A stretch of 64,000 nucleotides of DNA, taken from positions 3,349,501 to 3,413,500 of the forward strand of contig NC_064036.1 of assembly GCF_932526225.1 (NCBI RefSeq). The letters run 5' to 3'. Under the pieces are notes generated by a model. That model saw only the letters and a list, made by a program, of their open reading frames with translations. It did no database searches and was not told the origin of the DNA. Within the stretch, counting starts at the first letter, position 1; every line of letters begins with the position of its first letter. Below, in pieces: positions 21,722 through 29,691 of this stretch. The position numbers were made by a program, and so were the translations under genes. The DNA comes from Nematostella vectensis (Eukaryota > Cnidaria > Anthozoa > Actiniaria > Edwardsiidae).

Positions 21722-22579
21722 TCACGTCCGGCTTTGGGTTTGTCTTCGTTTCCGGTTTCGGTTTGTGAGCCGTGACTGACTCGGTATGAGGTAACACAAT
21801 CTTTGAATGACCCATATTGAATCGTAGTTATAAACATTTCCCAACCCATGATTTATCGGTCCAAGGAACCGGAAATCGCTGCCAGTTCGGAACTCTGTTC
21901 TTAATTTTTGGTAAGCTGCTTCGCTGTAGAAGTTTTTATTCCAACTAAAGAGCTTATCTTTAGGAAGAGGACATTGTAGCTCATTTAATAGTCGTCTGAT
22001 AGTGAAAATGATATGGAATCTGTAGAATGAACCCACTTGAGAGTCGTCAATCATGTCACGCGTCACACCACATCCAGCAGTCGCGCAAAACATGGCAAAA
22101 TTTAAAGCTTGACTCCAATAACTAAGGTTCGGGGCGTCGAGCCACCTACTAGCCTCCTTTGCTGTTCTGAATACTAGCTCGCTGTCGGTGAATATGTCCC
22201 TAAAAACAAAGTGTGTCTTCAGCTTTGGTGTTATAAAAACATCAAAAGAGACGTAATTATTTTTCGTAGGGTTTTCGTCCCATGGCGATGTTTTGTATTC
22301 TGCACGCGCGTCTAATCTATATTGTTTTGGAAATCCAAACAGTTGCTGAATTGTTTCCTTGTATGCCTGTGCGTCATCGGCGACCAGAAAATCCTGGATA
22401 TTCTCAGGTTTCCAGCTATTACCAGGGAAGTGATATAACGTTTTGACTAGATTCCCATTCTTGTCGAATGGATCGTATTCGTCCCCATTGAAAACGAATT
22501 GCACATCGCCATGATCGTCGGCAGAGAACCTGAAGCGTGAATAGTAAGGGTACCTTTTCACAAATTCTGTAAACTTCAT
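21722..22579 (-). CDS. Conserved Polinton protein of unknown function
   Basis: 285 residues, no recognised catalytic motif. It has an aromatic-rich N-terminus (VKRYPYYSRFRF), a central block SQALNFAMFCATAGCGVTRD, then SFYRFHIIFTIRRLL and DFRFLGPINHGLGNVYNYDS, and a basic tail. I recall related blocks in other cnidarian Polintons, so it is probably a core virion or accessory gene rather than a stray ORF. It ends the long minus-strand block and converges on the left cassette. Confidence 0.7.
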   Translation of the reverse strand: MKFTEFVKRYPYYSRFRFSADDHGDVQFVFNGDEYDPFDKNGNLVKTLYHFPGNSWKPENIQDFLVADDAQAYKETIQQLFGFPKQYRLDARAEYKTSPWDENPTKNNYVSFDVFITPKLKTHFVFRDIFTDSELVFRTAKEASRWLDAPNLSYWSQALNFAMFCATAGCGVTRDMIDDSQVGSFYRFHIIFTIRRLLNELQCPLPKDKLFSWNKNFYSEAAYQKLRTEFRTGSDFRFLGPINHGLGNVYNYDSIWVIQRLCYLIPSQSRLTNRNRKRRQTQSRT

Positions 22580-22610
22580 CTTATATGTTCTTCATTTAAC
22601 ATATAAGATT

Positions 22611-22621
22611 TTTTTAAATCA
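22611..22621 (-). promoter_or_regulatory. Promoter motif, gene 21722-22579
   Basis: GATTTAAAAA on the minus strand, 32 bases before the ATG. An AACATATAAG inverted repeat lies between the motif and the start. Confidence 0.5.
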
Positions 22622-22680
22622 GTTCTTTGCATATCTCAATTCGTAGATCCATCCAACGGGGGTTCTTTCGAACAGAAATT

Positions 22681-23274
22681 TTACCGAGCGGGTCGATTCG
22701 CCAGGTCTTTCAAAATCTCTTCTCTTACTGTTTCCCTCAGCTTGGTAATGTCTACGTTTTTTTCGTCCTCTTTTCCTGACTTTTGACGAATCTGGAGCTT
22801 TAGAGCCTCAAACTTATCCACCTCATTCAAGATCAATGAAAACTCTTCATCTGATATTTTGTTGTCTTTCAAAGCTTTAGAAACCAAATCACGTATGCTA
22901 TTCACCTTTGCCCCTGCCATCGCCGCCGTTTGGTCGTGCTTAGAGACTTTTCGCGACAGTCGTTTAGAAACCGCCGCACAGCCCACAGACGTAAGACCGA
23001 AAACACCGGCCAAAGCGCCTAACGGAACTCCAACGACGATACCCAAACCTGACAGAGAAGTTCCTAAACCACTAGACCCAAGAATGACGGATGCGAGTCC
23101 TAAGCCCACACTTACCTTTGAAAACACGCTCTGCGCTCGTTTATACTTTTTCCTCACGTTCTCGTAATGTTTAACTTCTTGTTCCAAACTTCCCAAAACA
23201 TCGTGGGTCTTTTGAAGTCTGAAGTTATCACCACGTTGTGGTACATTTGGGTAGATTGAATTGTATTCTTCCAT
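22681..23274 (-). CDS. Small membrane-associated Polinton protein
   Basis: 197 residues. A helical N-terminus (HDVLGSLEQEVKHYENVRKKYKRA) is followed by a long Gly/Leu/Val-rich hydrophobic segment (about 53-102, SVGLGLASVILGSSG...LGIVVGVPLGALAGVFG), compatible with a membrane hairpin. A charged helical C-terminus follows with KALKDNKISDEEFSLILNEV. This type is recalled from cnidarian Polinton loci; role unknown, virion membrane or internal protein possible. Confidence 0.7.
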   Translation of the reverse strand: MEEYNSIYPNVPQRGDNFRLQKTHDVLGSLEQEVKHYENVRKKYKRAQSVFSKVSVGLGLASVILGSSGLGTSLSGLGIVVGVPLGALAGVFGLTSVGCAAVSKRLSRKVSKHDQTAAMAGAKVNSIRDLVSKALKDNKISDEEFSLILNEVDKFEALKLQIRQKSGKEDEKNVDITKLRETVREEILKDLANRPAR

Positions 23275-23298
23275 AGTTTTATTATGGAGAGAGGCTAT

Positions 23299-23306
23299 TC
23301 TTTAAG
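23299..23306 (-). promoter_or_regulatory. Promoter motif, gene 22681-23274
   Basis: CTTAAAGA on the minus strand, 25 bases before the ATG; overlaps the stop codon of the preceding gene. Confidence 0.5.
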
Positions 23307-23925
23307 TAATTTCTAAAATTAGACGTATCGGGTAGAGGCCACTCTCTACTGTATTTCCATCGCCGTCCTTCATACTAAAACGAAGACTACTCACGTAACC
23401 GACTGATGTGGTACTAAGCTGTATCGGACTGTGTGGACTAAAGTTTATCTTTCCTTTATCAAGCTCTATACATGCTAAGATTTGTGAGGGGGCCCCTTGT
23501 TTGAGGGAGCTAGACGCGTTCAAAAGGTCGCAGTGGATAAAAATAGCCTCAAGACCCTTCATCCGTATCTCGTGTTGAGTGTTTGCTTCCAGCTCCTTGG
23601 TCTTGAGTCCTAACAGGCAGGCAAGCGGCTCGTTCAACACGACGTTTCGATGAGCTTCGAGTGACGAGTCTTCAATAGAGATTGGCTTTTCACCAAGACG
23701 CAAACCCTCATCTATTTGACGTTTAAGCGTTTCGATCGTATACTGCCCCGCAGGGATCCTAAGGATAATGTGTTCACCATCGGAAACAGTTCCCTCACTT
23801 GAAAGACTATTACAACGATTATAAAACGTACAACCTCGCAACGCAATAAACCGCGGCTTTTCAATAGGGTGTTCTAAATAGACGGTGAAGTCACCAACGT
23901 TCCCTTCGATGTAGAGTATTACCAT
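23302..23925 (-). CDS. Putative minor capsid (penton-like) protein
   Basis: 207 residues, mostly short hydrophobic beta-like stretches, with GQYTIETLKRQIDEGL and LACLLGLKTKEL in the middle; no membrane segment. Position in the capsid block, size and beta-rich character fit the Polinton minor capsid protein, but this is inference from context and I see no diagnostic motif. The ATG is only three bases past the stop of the upstream gene, and a promoter motif is embedded in that gene's end. Confidence 0.5.
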   Translation of the reverse strand: MVILYIEGNVGDFTVYLEHPIEKPRFIALRGCTFYNRCNSLSSEGTVSDGEHIILRIPAGQYTIETLKRQIDEGLRLGEKPISIEDSSLEAHRNVVLNEPLACLLGLKTKELEANTQHEIRMKGLEAIFIHCDLLNASSSLKQGAPSQILACIELDKGKINFSPHSPIQLSTTSVGYVSSLRFSMKDGDGNTVESGLYPIRLILEIT

Positions 23926-23928
23926 TTG

Positions 23929-24939
23929 TTATGATTTCCGTCTCCTTTTAAATCGTTCTACGAAATACAGGACGGCGGCGACGATGAGGAGCCAAGCGTT
24001 TTTAGCTAAAAAGCCAACAACTTCACCCGCGGTTTTGAAAATAAATGAAGCTATCGCACCAACCATTCCAGGTAGTATTTCACCTAATTTTTTACCTATG
24101 GTTTTCAGACCATTCCCAACACCTTTTGCAACACTAGTCAGCCCGGCTTTCAGATTGCTTACAATAACACCAACTATAACACCAGTGGCAGTTAAAACAG
24201 CAGCGACTGTAAATCCGTATTTCTTAAAAATCGCTTTGACACGATCTTTCAACGACATTCTCTCTTCAAGATTTTCTCTCTCCAATTGATTCTCTTCCAA
24301 AGTCTCATCTATGACAGAATTTCTTTCGCTGAGCTCTTCATTTTCACGATCTATAGCTCTTAGTCTTTCTTGGTTAGTTTTTTCACTTCGTTCCTCATTA
24401 TTTTTTCTCATTTGCTCGGTGTTTCTCTCTTCTTCTTCTCTGAGTGTATTAGCTGTAGCGTCTAGTTCATCGAGTTGAATCTGAATTTGCTTGTACTTTC
24501 CGGATCTGATTTTGGTGTCAACACTCTTCCGCACCGTTTTATCCTCATTATACAACCTTTCTGGCCTAGTCCAACCACCTTTTCTTACAGAAAAGAAGGA
24601 AATGAATTGTTTTCCTCTTTCATTCGTTGAAATCTGAACTAAATTTTCATCAAGATCTGGATATTTCGATAACAAAAGTGTGTCCGTTGAAGTAGAACCT
24701 TCCATATTCTGTAATTCCATGTATTCGGGGACAACCCTCCCGGGGTTTCGTGTTTTCCATAAATCAATCAACCTCCTATTCACATAGCTTGCACCTCTAC
24801 CAAATCTATTTGAAATCCTTTCATTCCATGATTCTCTTCCCTCACCATCGTTTGGAATAAGAGAATCATAATCTTCGTCTACAGTAGTATTCAAATCTTC
24901 TCTACCTTCTTCTGTTGTGGGATCAAAATCTACATCCAT
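23929..24939 (-). CDS. Coiled-coil and membrane-anchored Polinton protein
   Basis: 336 residues. Acidic N-terminus, then a long charged coiled coil (about 145-235, rich in EE/RN/ER). The C-terminal part is strongly hydrophobic, with segments near 242-262, 285-303 and 311-329 (NAWLLIVAAVLYFVERF), and a basic tail RRRKS. GNGLKTIGKKLGEILPGMVG lies between the segments. Such a protein is a recurrent Polinton gene in cnidarians (recalled). It could be a virion fusion or membrane protein; no enzymatic motif is visible. Confidence 0.7.
   Translation of the reverse strand: MDVDFDPTTEEGREDLNTTVDEDYDSLIPNDGEGRESWNERISNRFGRGASYVNRRLIDLWKTRNPGRVVPEYMELQNMEGSTSTDTLLLSKYPDLDENLVQISTNERGKQFISFFSVRKGGWTRPERLYNEDKTVRKSVDTKIRSGKYKQIQIQLDELDATANTLREEEERNTEQMRKNNEERSEKTNQERLRAIDRENEELSERNSVIDETLEENQLERENLEERMSLKDRVKAIFKKYGFTVAAVLTATGVIVGVIVSNLKAGLTSVAKGVGNGLKTIGKKLGEILPGMVGAIASFIFKTAGEVVGFLAKNAWLLIVAAVLYFVERFKRRRKS
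23946..23955 (-). promoter_or_regulatory. Promoter motif, gene 23302-23925
   Basis: GATTTAAAAG on the minus strand, 21 bases before the ATG, embedded in the last codons of gene 23929-24939. Confidence 0.45.
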
Positions 24940-24966
24940 TTTCTTATTTTGAAAATAAAATAAGAA

Positions 24967-24977
24967 ATCTTTAAATC
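24967..24977 (-). promoter_or_regulatory. Promoter motif, gene 23929-24939
   Basis: GATTTAAAGAT on the minus strand, 28 bases before the ATG. Confidence 0.6.
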
Positions 24978-24989
24978 ATCACCGAAGAA

Positions 24990-25406
24990 CTATATCCATT
25001 TACTCGCTACATAACCAAGAGCTAACATTCCACCTCCAACATATGCCATCTCTCCCATCTTTTGGTTGCTACTCGGTCTGTAGTAATCTGAGAGCTCAGG
25101 CTCTTTCAAATCAAAATCTGGATGTGTTTGAGCGTATAGTTTGAAAGCCTGATCGGTCTCCTTATCATTCTGGTCTGCACGAAGTTTATTATTATATTGT
25201 TCAGCCAACCAATCCTGATATTTCTGTCGTTTTTTCTGCCAATCACCCATTGCTTGTTGATACTTTTCAAGCGCTTTATCGTGTCTTATTTTTTCTTTAT
25301 CAACATGAGTAGCGTCAGAAGATAAGTATCTTGCTAGGTAACTCCCTCCAACGAATGCCGTCGCATTAAGAATAGCCCCACCAATCATCAATGCTATAGT
25401 TGCCAT
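24990..25406 (-). CDS. Small Polinton virion-type protein
   Basis: 138 residues. Hydrophobic N-terminus (about 3-28, IALMIGGAILNATAFVGGSYLA), a charged helical middle (KYQQAMGDWQKKRQKYQDWL), the block AFKLYAQTHPDFDLKEPELSD and a Gly-rich hydrophobic end (GGGMLALGYVASKW). Family recognised as Polinton-associated from memory; function unknown. Own promoter motif 20 bases upstream. Confidence 0.68.
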   Translation of the reverse strand: MATIALMIGGAILNATAFVGGSYLARYLSSDATHVDKEKIRHDKALEKYQQAMGDWQKKRQKYQDWLAEQYNNKLRADQNDKETDQAFKLYAQTHPDFDLKEPELSDYYRPSSNQKMGEMAYVGGGMLALGYVASKWI

Positions 25407-25425
25407 TTATTAATCAATCTATAAA

Positions 25426-25434
25426 ATCTTTAAG
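25426..25434 (-). promoter_or_regulatory. Promoter motif, gene 24990-25406
   Basis: CTTAAAGAT on the minus strand, 20 bases before the ATG, squeezed into the gap after the preceding stop. Confidence 0.6.
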
Positions 25435-25438
25435 TCGC

Positions 25439-25663
25439 CTACAGCGGTTTTGGCAAAATCTTTTGTGTTTCCAGATAATCTTTCAGATACATACTGCCGG
25501 ACAGGACAGAAACCCATTTAGCATAGTTTGTAACACTTGATGAAGGGTCGTTGATAAACGATTCTTTCATAGCCTTTTTAGCAACATAACCCACACCGGC
25601 GGCCAATCCAATAATGACTGCTGAGTCGGTAACCGTTTTCACAAGTTTGTTTTCAGTTGACAT
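25439..25663 (-). CDS. Very small Polinton membrane protein
   Basis: 74 residues with one clear hydrophobic segment (about 14-29, SAVIIGLAAGVGYVAKK) and a second amphipathic one (AKWVSVLSGSMYLKDYL). It lies between two genes that are each separated from it by about 35 bases carrying a promoter motif, which supports a real gene despite its size. Confidence 0.65.
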   Translation of the reverse strand: MSTENKLVKTVTDSAVIIGLAAGVGYVAKKAMKESFINDPSSSVTNYAKWVSVLSGSMYLKDYLETQKILPKPL

Positions 25664-25688
25664 GATTTTATTTATTACAGATTCAGAT

Positions 25689-25700
25689 AATCTTTAAATC
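25689..25700 (-). promoter_or_regulatory. Promoter motif, gene 25439-25663
   Basis: GATTTAAAGATT on the minus strand, 26 bases before the ATG; its first bases overlap the preceding stop codon. Confidence 0.6.
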
Positions 25701-26151
25701 ACAACATTCCTATTTTTGGAGTCGCGTTCGAGAGGCTAGCCCCTCGAGCTCCCCCTAGGTGGGGGGTGGGTCTCTCGAGAGTTTCGGTCTCGTTGACGTT
25801 AATCTTAGACGGTTCGCCCTCTTTCTTTTTGTAAAAACGCATATACATATCCAATGCGGTTAACCCTATTCCAACTAGAGAAAGAACGGTTGTGAACGAT
25901 AGTTCTGGAATCCAAGCGTTCGAGAGGCTAGCCCCTCGAGCTCCCCCTAGGTGGGGTGTCTCTGCTCGTGTAGCGTCTTCTGAACTCGTCTCCGCGTCAC
26001 GTTTCATCTCCCTAGCAAGTGTTTCTTTCGCCTTCCTATTGTATTCGGCAAGTTTCTTACCAGCAGCGACTTTTTTAGGATCCTTCTCCTTGCTTTTTAT
26101 CGGTTGTGGGTTCTTAGTAATCTGTTCGACCTCTTGATTTTCGTCGGACAT
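25699..26151 (-). CDS. Single-pass Polinton membrane protein with two palindrome insertions
   Basis: 150 residues. Basic N-terminal half (DPKKVAAGKKLAEYNRKAKE), one transmembrane segment (about 81-106, IPELSFTTVLSLVGIGLTAL) and a charged tail. The identical 13-residue block HLGGARGASLSNA occurs at 67-79 and 131-143. Both are encoded by the 36-bp near-palindromic element that also sits in the TIRs, so these peptides are inserted sequence and not part of the ancestral protein. Function unknown. Confidence 0.72.
   Translation of the reverse strand: MSDENQEVEQITKNPQPIKSKEKDPKKVAAGKKLAEYNRKAKETLAREMKRDAETSSEDATRAETPHLGGARGASLSNAWIPELSFTTVLSLVGIGLTALDMYMRFYKKKEGEPSKINVNETETLERPTPHLGGARGASLSNATPKIGML
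25726..25761 (-). repeat. 36-bp near-palindromic element, copy 2 (in CDS)
   Basis: On the minus strand it encodes HLGGARGASLSNA near the C-terminus of the protein 25699-26151 (residues 131-143). Confidence 0.92.
25918..25953 (-). repeat. 36-bp near-palindromic element, copy 3 (in CDS)
   Basis: The same 13 residues are encoded again in the same protein (67-79), directly before its membrane segment. Confidence 0.92.
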
Positions 26152-26180
26152 TTCTTATTTCGATTTACAATAAGAAACAC

Positions 26181-26191
26181 AATCTTTAAAT
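26181..26191 (-). promoter_or_regulatory. Promoter motif, gene 25699-26151
   Basis: ATTTAAAGATT on the minus strand, 30 bases before the ATG. Confidence 0.6.
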
Positions 26192-26221
26192 GGCGTCTTA
26201 GTAGTTTGCTCAAGAGCTTGC

Positions 26222-26749
26222 TTAGGCGTGCTCGAGAGTTTGCTCAGCTGTGCTTGAAACTTCTTGAAGTTTGTTGGAAGTCTCCTGTGAAGGTGTTAGT
26301 TTAACATGCTTAGCGACTCGGAAGAGACCGCTAGCAAGTGCTACCATCCTTCCTCCCTTCAATACCAAGAGACCTGCAAAGTTTGACAATTCACGTTTAA
26401 CCAACTCGTCGTTCTGTAGGTCTTTGCTAAGCGCTTCGGTGTCATCTACAGGAACCACGTAGGAGATGACTTGAGACACTGCTTGAAGTGCTGATTCTAC
26501 TAATCCATCAGTAACTTGCTTGCCTAAGACAGTCTGGTAGCGGACAAAGTACTTTTCGACGTCTTTTGCTGAGAGCTTCTTGATATCACCAAGACTCATA
26601 TTGATACCGAGAAATTCCTTCGTAGTCCCAAGAGATGCGAGAATAGCCAGCGATTCTCGTTTGACTTCAACATCGTCTCCGAGAGGCTCGCCCTTCGAGC
26701 TCCCCTTAGACTCGGGTTCCTCTTCCATATAGTCCTCAATGCTTGCCAT
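26222..26749 (-). CDS. Polinton protein of unknown function
   Basis: 175 residues from the ATG at 26749 (MASIEDYMEEEPES); an upstream non-ATG extension is rejected. Helical, with LGINMSLGDIKKLSAKDVEKYFVRYQ and NFAGLLVLKGGRMVALASG. It carries a diverged copy of the palindromic element near the N-terminus (KGSSKGEPLGD). It lies directly downstream of the ATPase gene. No family assigned. Confidence 0.62.
   Translation of the reverse strand: MASIEDYMEEEPESKGSSKGEPLGDDVEVKRESLAILASLGTTKEFLGINMSLGDIKKLSAKDVEKYFVRYQTVLGKQVTDGLVESALQAVSQVISYVVPVDDTEALSKDLQNDELVKRELSNFAGLLVLKGGRMVALASGLFRVAKHVKLTPSQETSNKLQEVSSTAEQTLEHA
26679..26710 (-). repeat. 36-bp near-palindromic element, copy 4 (diverged, in CDS)
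   Basis: Diverged copy inside gene 26222-26749, read in a different frame (KGSSKGEPLGD). Confidence 0.7.
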
Positions 26750-26773
26750 CTTATTTTGTAAGTAGACCAAGAT

Positions 26774-26784
26774 GTTTTTAAATC
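26774..26784 (-). promoter_or_regulatory. Promoter motif, gene 26222-26749
   Basis: GATTTAAAAAC on the minus strand, 25 bases before the ATG; overlaps the stop of the ATPase gene. A weaker match (AAAAC for AAAGA). Confidence 0.45.
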
Positions 26785-27404
26785 ACCGCAGGAATCTCTA
26801 AATAATTTTGGAATGGATGTCGTAGACAGAAACAGAGTCTAGAATACTTTTCAGTTTTCAGCAGTTCTACGAACTTTTTACGAGTCTCAACGTCTAAATC
26901 ACCTCCATAATCTTCGAACAGTGTTTTGGTGCCAATTTGAGATGGATTATGGAATGTAACCACACAGGCGACGTTATCACGAAAGGGCTTTGCTATGGAT
27001 GTTAATTGTTGCGTTAATACCCACACTGATAATCCATCGTGTCTCCCTGAGAATGCCAGATCGATAAACTTGTTCGAGCGTTGCTTTAGATCTTTCGATA
27101 CAGCACAGTCATCCAAAACGAGTAACGTACTTGTACCAGAAAATAGCGCCGCATAATCTGTTAGTAACTCATTAATCTCATCGGTGTTACTAGCATCCGG
27201 TGATAATACCAAGAAACGCCCATCTCCGTGAGCAAATCTACGATAGGACCTATTTTTCGCATAAGTCGGGCAAATCAACACAATGTATTCAAACACATTG
27301 CGGAACGGTCCTCGGAGCTGTTCCGTGAGGTACTTTGTCTTCCCACAATTAGTAGGTCCTGTGATAATACAATGAAAAGGAACTTTTCCCAGTAATTCTT
27401 CCAT
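26778..27404 (-). CDS. FtsK/HerA-type genome packaging ATPase
   Basis: 208 residues from the ATG at 27404. Walker A is GPTNCGKT (16-23), Walker B is LLVLDD (94-99), and the block VWVLTQQLTSI matches the sensor region of the A32-like branch. The enzyme pumps DNA into capsids at the expense of ATP; presence beside the capsid gene is the usual Polinton arrangement. The ORF is intact. Promoter motif weak (TATTAAAAAAGAC). Size and motifs are normal for the family. Confidence 0.9.
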   Translation of the reverse strand: MEELLGKVPFHCIITGPTNCGKTKYLTEQLRGPFRNVFEYIVLICPTYAKNRSYRRFAHGDGRFLVLSPDASNTDEINELLTDYAALFSGTSTLLVLDDCAVSKDLKQRSNKFIDLAFSGRHDGLSVWVLTQQLTSIAKPFRDNVACVVTFHNPSQIGTKTLFEDYGGDLDVETRKKFVELLKTEKYSRLCFCLRHPFQNYLEIPAVI

Positions 27405-27425
27405 TCTTTTTGTATTATCACACAA

Positions 27426-27438
27426 GTCTTTTTTAATA
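27426..27438 (-). promoter_or_regulatory. Promoter motif, packaging ATPase gene
   Basis: TATTAAAAAAGAC on the minus strand, 22 bases before the ATG, overlapping the end of the capsid gene. Weak variant of the motif. Confidence 0.4.
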
Positions 27439-28665
27439 CATGATTGCTCTCAAATTCGAGTTCATAACCTCCATCAACGCGTCGGCTACTACAAACATGT
27501 AGCAGGTGATGTTTCCCGTTCCTCCAACTTTTCGTTTCATCTCGAGTTTTACTCCGTCTCGCGTGTTGTTCAAGACCAGACCTCCTCCGTGAATGCTGTT
27601 ATCTGGGTGTGCTCTCAAGTCGACTTACAGAGCAAACTTGTTATTAGCGTAAAAATCCTTTTGCTTGACACCCTCTCTACCGAAACGTTTCTTTACCGAC
27701 TCCCAGAGGTCCGATGGTGTCATTCCCTTGGAGTAGAGACGGTTTGGCATGCCATCCACATTAATGTTGATCGATGTGATATTTGGATTGACAAACTTTT
27801 CGGAATCTCTTGTTCCTCCGGTGTAGCCGTCTGTGAACAGGCACAATATCCCTGTCATTGACCTCCTCGGCAGATTAATGTGCTCGTTTATGACACTATC
27901 ATTAGGTTTGGAAATGGTGAACGTTTTGTGGAGAATGACGTTCTCGTAAAAGAATCCTCTACCAACCTGATAAGCCGACAACGCCTCACGAGCCAAGTAT
28001 TCACTTGAGATGCAAGCATATTCTAACTCGAGGTTTGTGATGGTGTACGTTGGAGCCTTGACCGTGTCAGCATAAACAACGACATCGGAAACTGGGACTA
28101 GAGTAATTTCAAAGGTTAGCGGATGAGGTAACGCCTTTGGATAAAAGGCCCTATGCTCGCTGAGAATAGGATGGTCGAGTGGAATGCAGTACTTGGTGTT
28201 GTGAACTGTTGCAAGAGCTACTTCCTTAGCATCTGAGGTTACTTTATCACCTGCATTTGTCCTGAGCTTCCTCATGTTTTCAGAGGAAATACCTTGTTTT
28301 ATTCTATCCCCACGATCTTCAGCTTGTAAGTCGTGATAGGTTTGAAAGAGATCGTATCGTTGAGTATCCTGTAGTGTTTCTCCACCGAAACGAATCTTGA
28401 GTCTCGACACTAGGTTTCGACCAACGTTGTTGACGAGAGTATTAATTGCATGTCCTGTGACGTCTAAGTCAAATAGTAAGGATACACTACCTGGAACAAT
28501 CACTACATTCTCTGCAAGTTTTGGGATATTTATATAGAGGGTTTCTCCAGGACTTGCCGATGAGGGATTGAGTGTAATCCGATTCAGCGACGATTCCGCT
28601 TTCAGGCCGAAGGGTTCCCGTGGGACCCTGTTTGGGTTGATTTTTTCTGATATCGCTTGTGTCAT
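27433..28665 (-). pseudogene. Major capsid protein, interrupted by one in-frame stop
   Basis: 346 codons from the ATG at 28665 end in TAA at 27625-27627. The same frame then continues without interruption to 27433, encoding SIHGGGLVLNNTRDGVKLEM... and a hydrophobic end (MFVVADALMEVMN). Total length of about 410 residues suits a double jelly-roll Polinton capsid protein, which assembles the icosahedral shell. Segments such as GHAINTLVNNVGRNLVSRLK and LEYACISSEYL support this. The stop would remove the end of the second jelly roll, so this copy should not yield capsid unless read through. It shares a 33-base divergent region with the integrase gene. Confidence 0.82.
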
Positions 28666-28689
28666 CTTTTATTTTAAGAAAAGAGAGAT

Positions 28690-28700
28690 AATCTTTAAAT
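28690..28700 (-). promoter_or_regulatory. Promoter motif, major capsid gene
   Basis: ATTTAAAGATT on the minus strand, 25 bases before the capsid ATG. It overlaps the integrase start codon on the other strand, so the two divergent genes share this short region. Confidence 0.6.
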
Positions 28701-29691
28701 GAGTAACGAAAGCAGGTTATCAAAAATATACTATTCCACCGATGGGTACTGGAAAGGGTATTCAGCTATTTCTAAGTTAGCTAGTGTCGCTAAAGTCAGT
28801 GAAGCCAAGGCTAAGAAGTGGCTTGAAAAACAGGCGTTGTGGCAGATCTATCTCCCAGCTCCAAAGTATGTCCCCAGACCGCATTGGACTGTGAATAAAC
28901 CTAATCAGATTCACCAAGCCGATCTGTTGTTTATGCCCCACGATAACGTAGGCAGAAAAACCTACCGTTACGCGTTGGTCGTGATTGATATTGCCTCGAG
29001 ATATAAAGATGCAGAAGCACTGGCTACCAAGGATTCGAGTGGAATTGCTAAAGGGTTCGAAAAGATATACTCCAGAAAACTTAAATGGCCAAATACAGTG
29101 ATTGTCGATCCGGGGACCGAATTTAGGGGAGAGGTAACAAAGATTATGGAAAAGAAGGGTGTCACTATCCAGCGAAGCGATGCTGGGAACCATCGCGCAC
29201 AGGCTTTTGTCGAACGCGCCAATAGAACACTGGCAGAGAGGTTGTTCTCGCATCAGTATGCTCAAGAAATGATTAGCGATGATCGGTCTAGAGTTTGGGT
29301 GAAACGATTGCCAGGTGTTTTGAAAACTCTGAATAGTCAGCCTATAAGAATCACTGGCAAAGAGCCTGCAAAAGCTATTGGGTTGAAAGAGGTTGATATC
29401 GACCCTCCAACGTATAAGCGAGTTGTTGGACTTGATGAAGTTAGACTACCACCGGGGGTTAGAGTTAGATATCTGTTAGCTCCTGGAGAAGAGGAAGGAG
29501 TTGAACGCAGACGAGCCACAGATCCGATCTGGAGTTTGGGAGTCTTTGATCTATCGCGTAGTGTTGTTTCGGTTGGGCAGCCTGTGTTGTATTACCTCTC
29601 CGAAGGTGGACCTAGGCGTGGATTTAGTAGGGAAGAGCTTCAGGCTGTGCCTCCAGACACTGAGCTACCACCAGCCGCAGTTTTGAAATGA
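28699..29691 (+). CDS. Polinton DDE integrase (retroviral-like)
   Basis: 330 residues. An rve integrase core with catalytic acidic residues D74 (HQADLLF), D137 (IVDPGTEF) and E172 (FVERANRT). The N-terminus (SRLSKIYYSTDGYWKG) and the stretch AERLFSHQYAQEM are hallmarks of Polinton integrases. It inserts the element DNA into the host with a short target duplication, matching the TGTTTT seen at the ends. The C-terminus (about 240-330) is probably the DNA or chromatin-binding part. The ORF is intact. The ATG overlaps the capsid promoter motif, and the 3' end overlaps the polymerase gene end by about 50 bases. Confidence 0.93.
   Translation: MSNESRLSKIYYSTDGYWKGYSAISKLASVAKVSEAKAKKWLEKQALWQIYLPAPKYVPRPHWTVNKPNQIHQADLLFMPHDNVGRKTYRYALVVIDIASRYKDAEALATKDSSGIAKGFEKIYSRKLKWPNTVIVDPGTEFRGEVTKIMEKKGVTIQRSDAGNHRAQAFVERANRTLAERLFSHQYAQEMISDDRSRVWVKRLPGVLKTLNSQPIRITGKEPAKAIGLKEVDIDPPTYKRVVGLDEVRLPPGVRVRYLLAPGEEEGVERRRATDPIWSLGVFDLSRSVVSVGQPVLYYLSEGGPRRGFSREELQAVPPDTELPPAAVLK

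Noticed and set aside
28777-29265. Antisense ORF inside the integrase gene
   Set aside because: No domain; the plus strand encodes a complete integrase.
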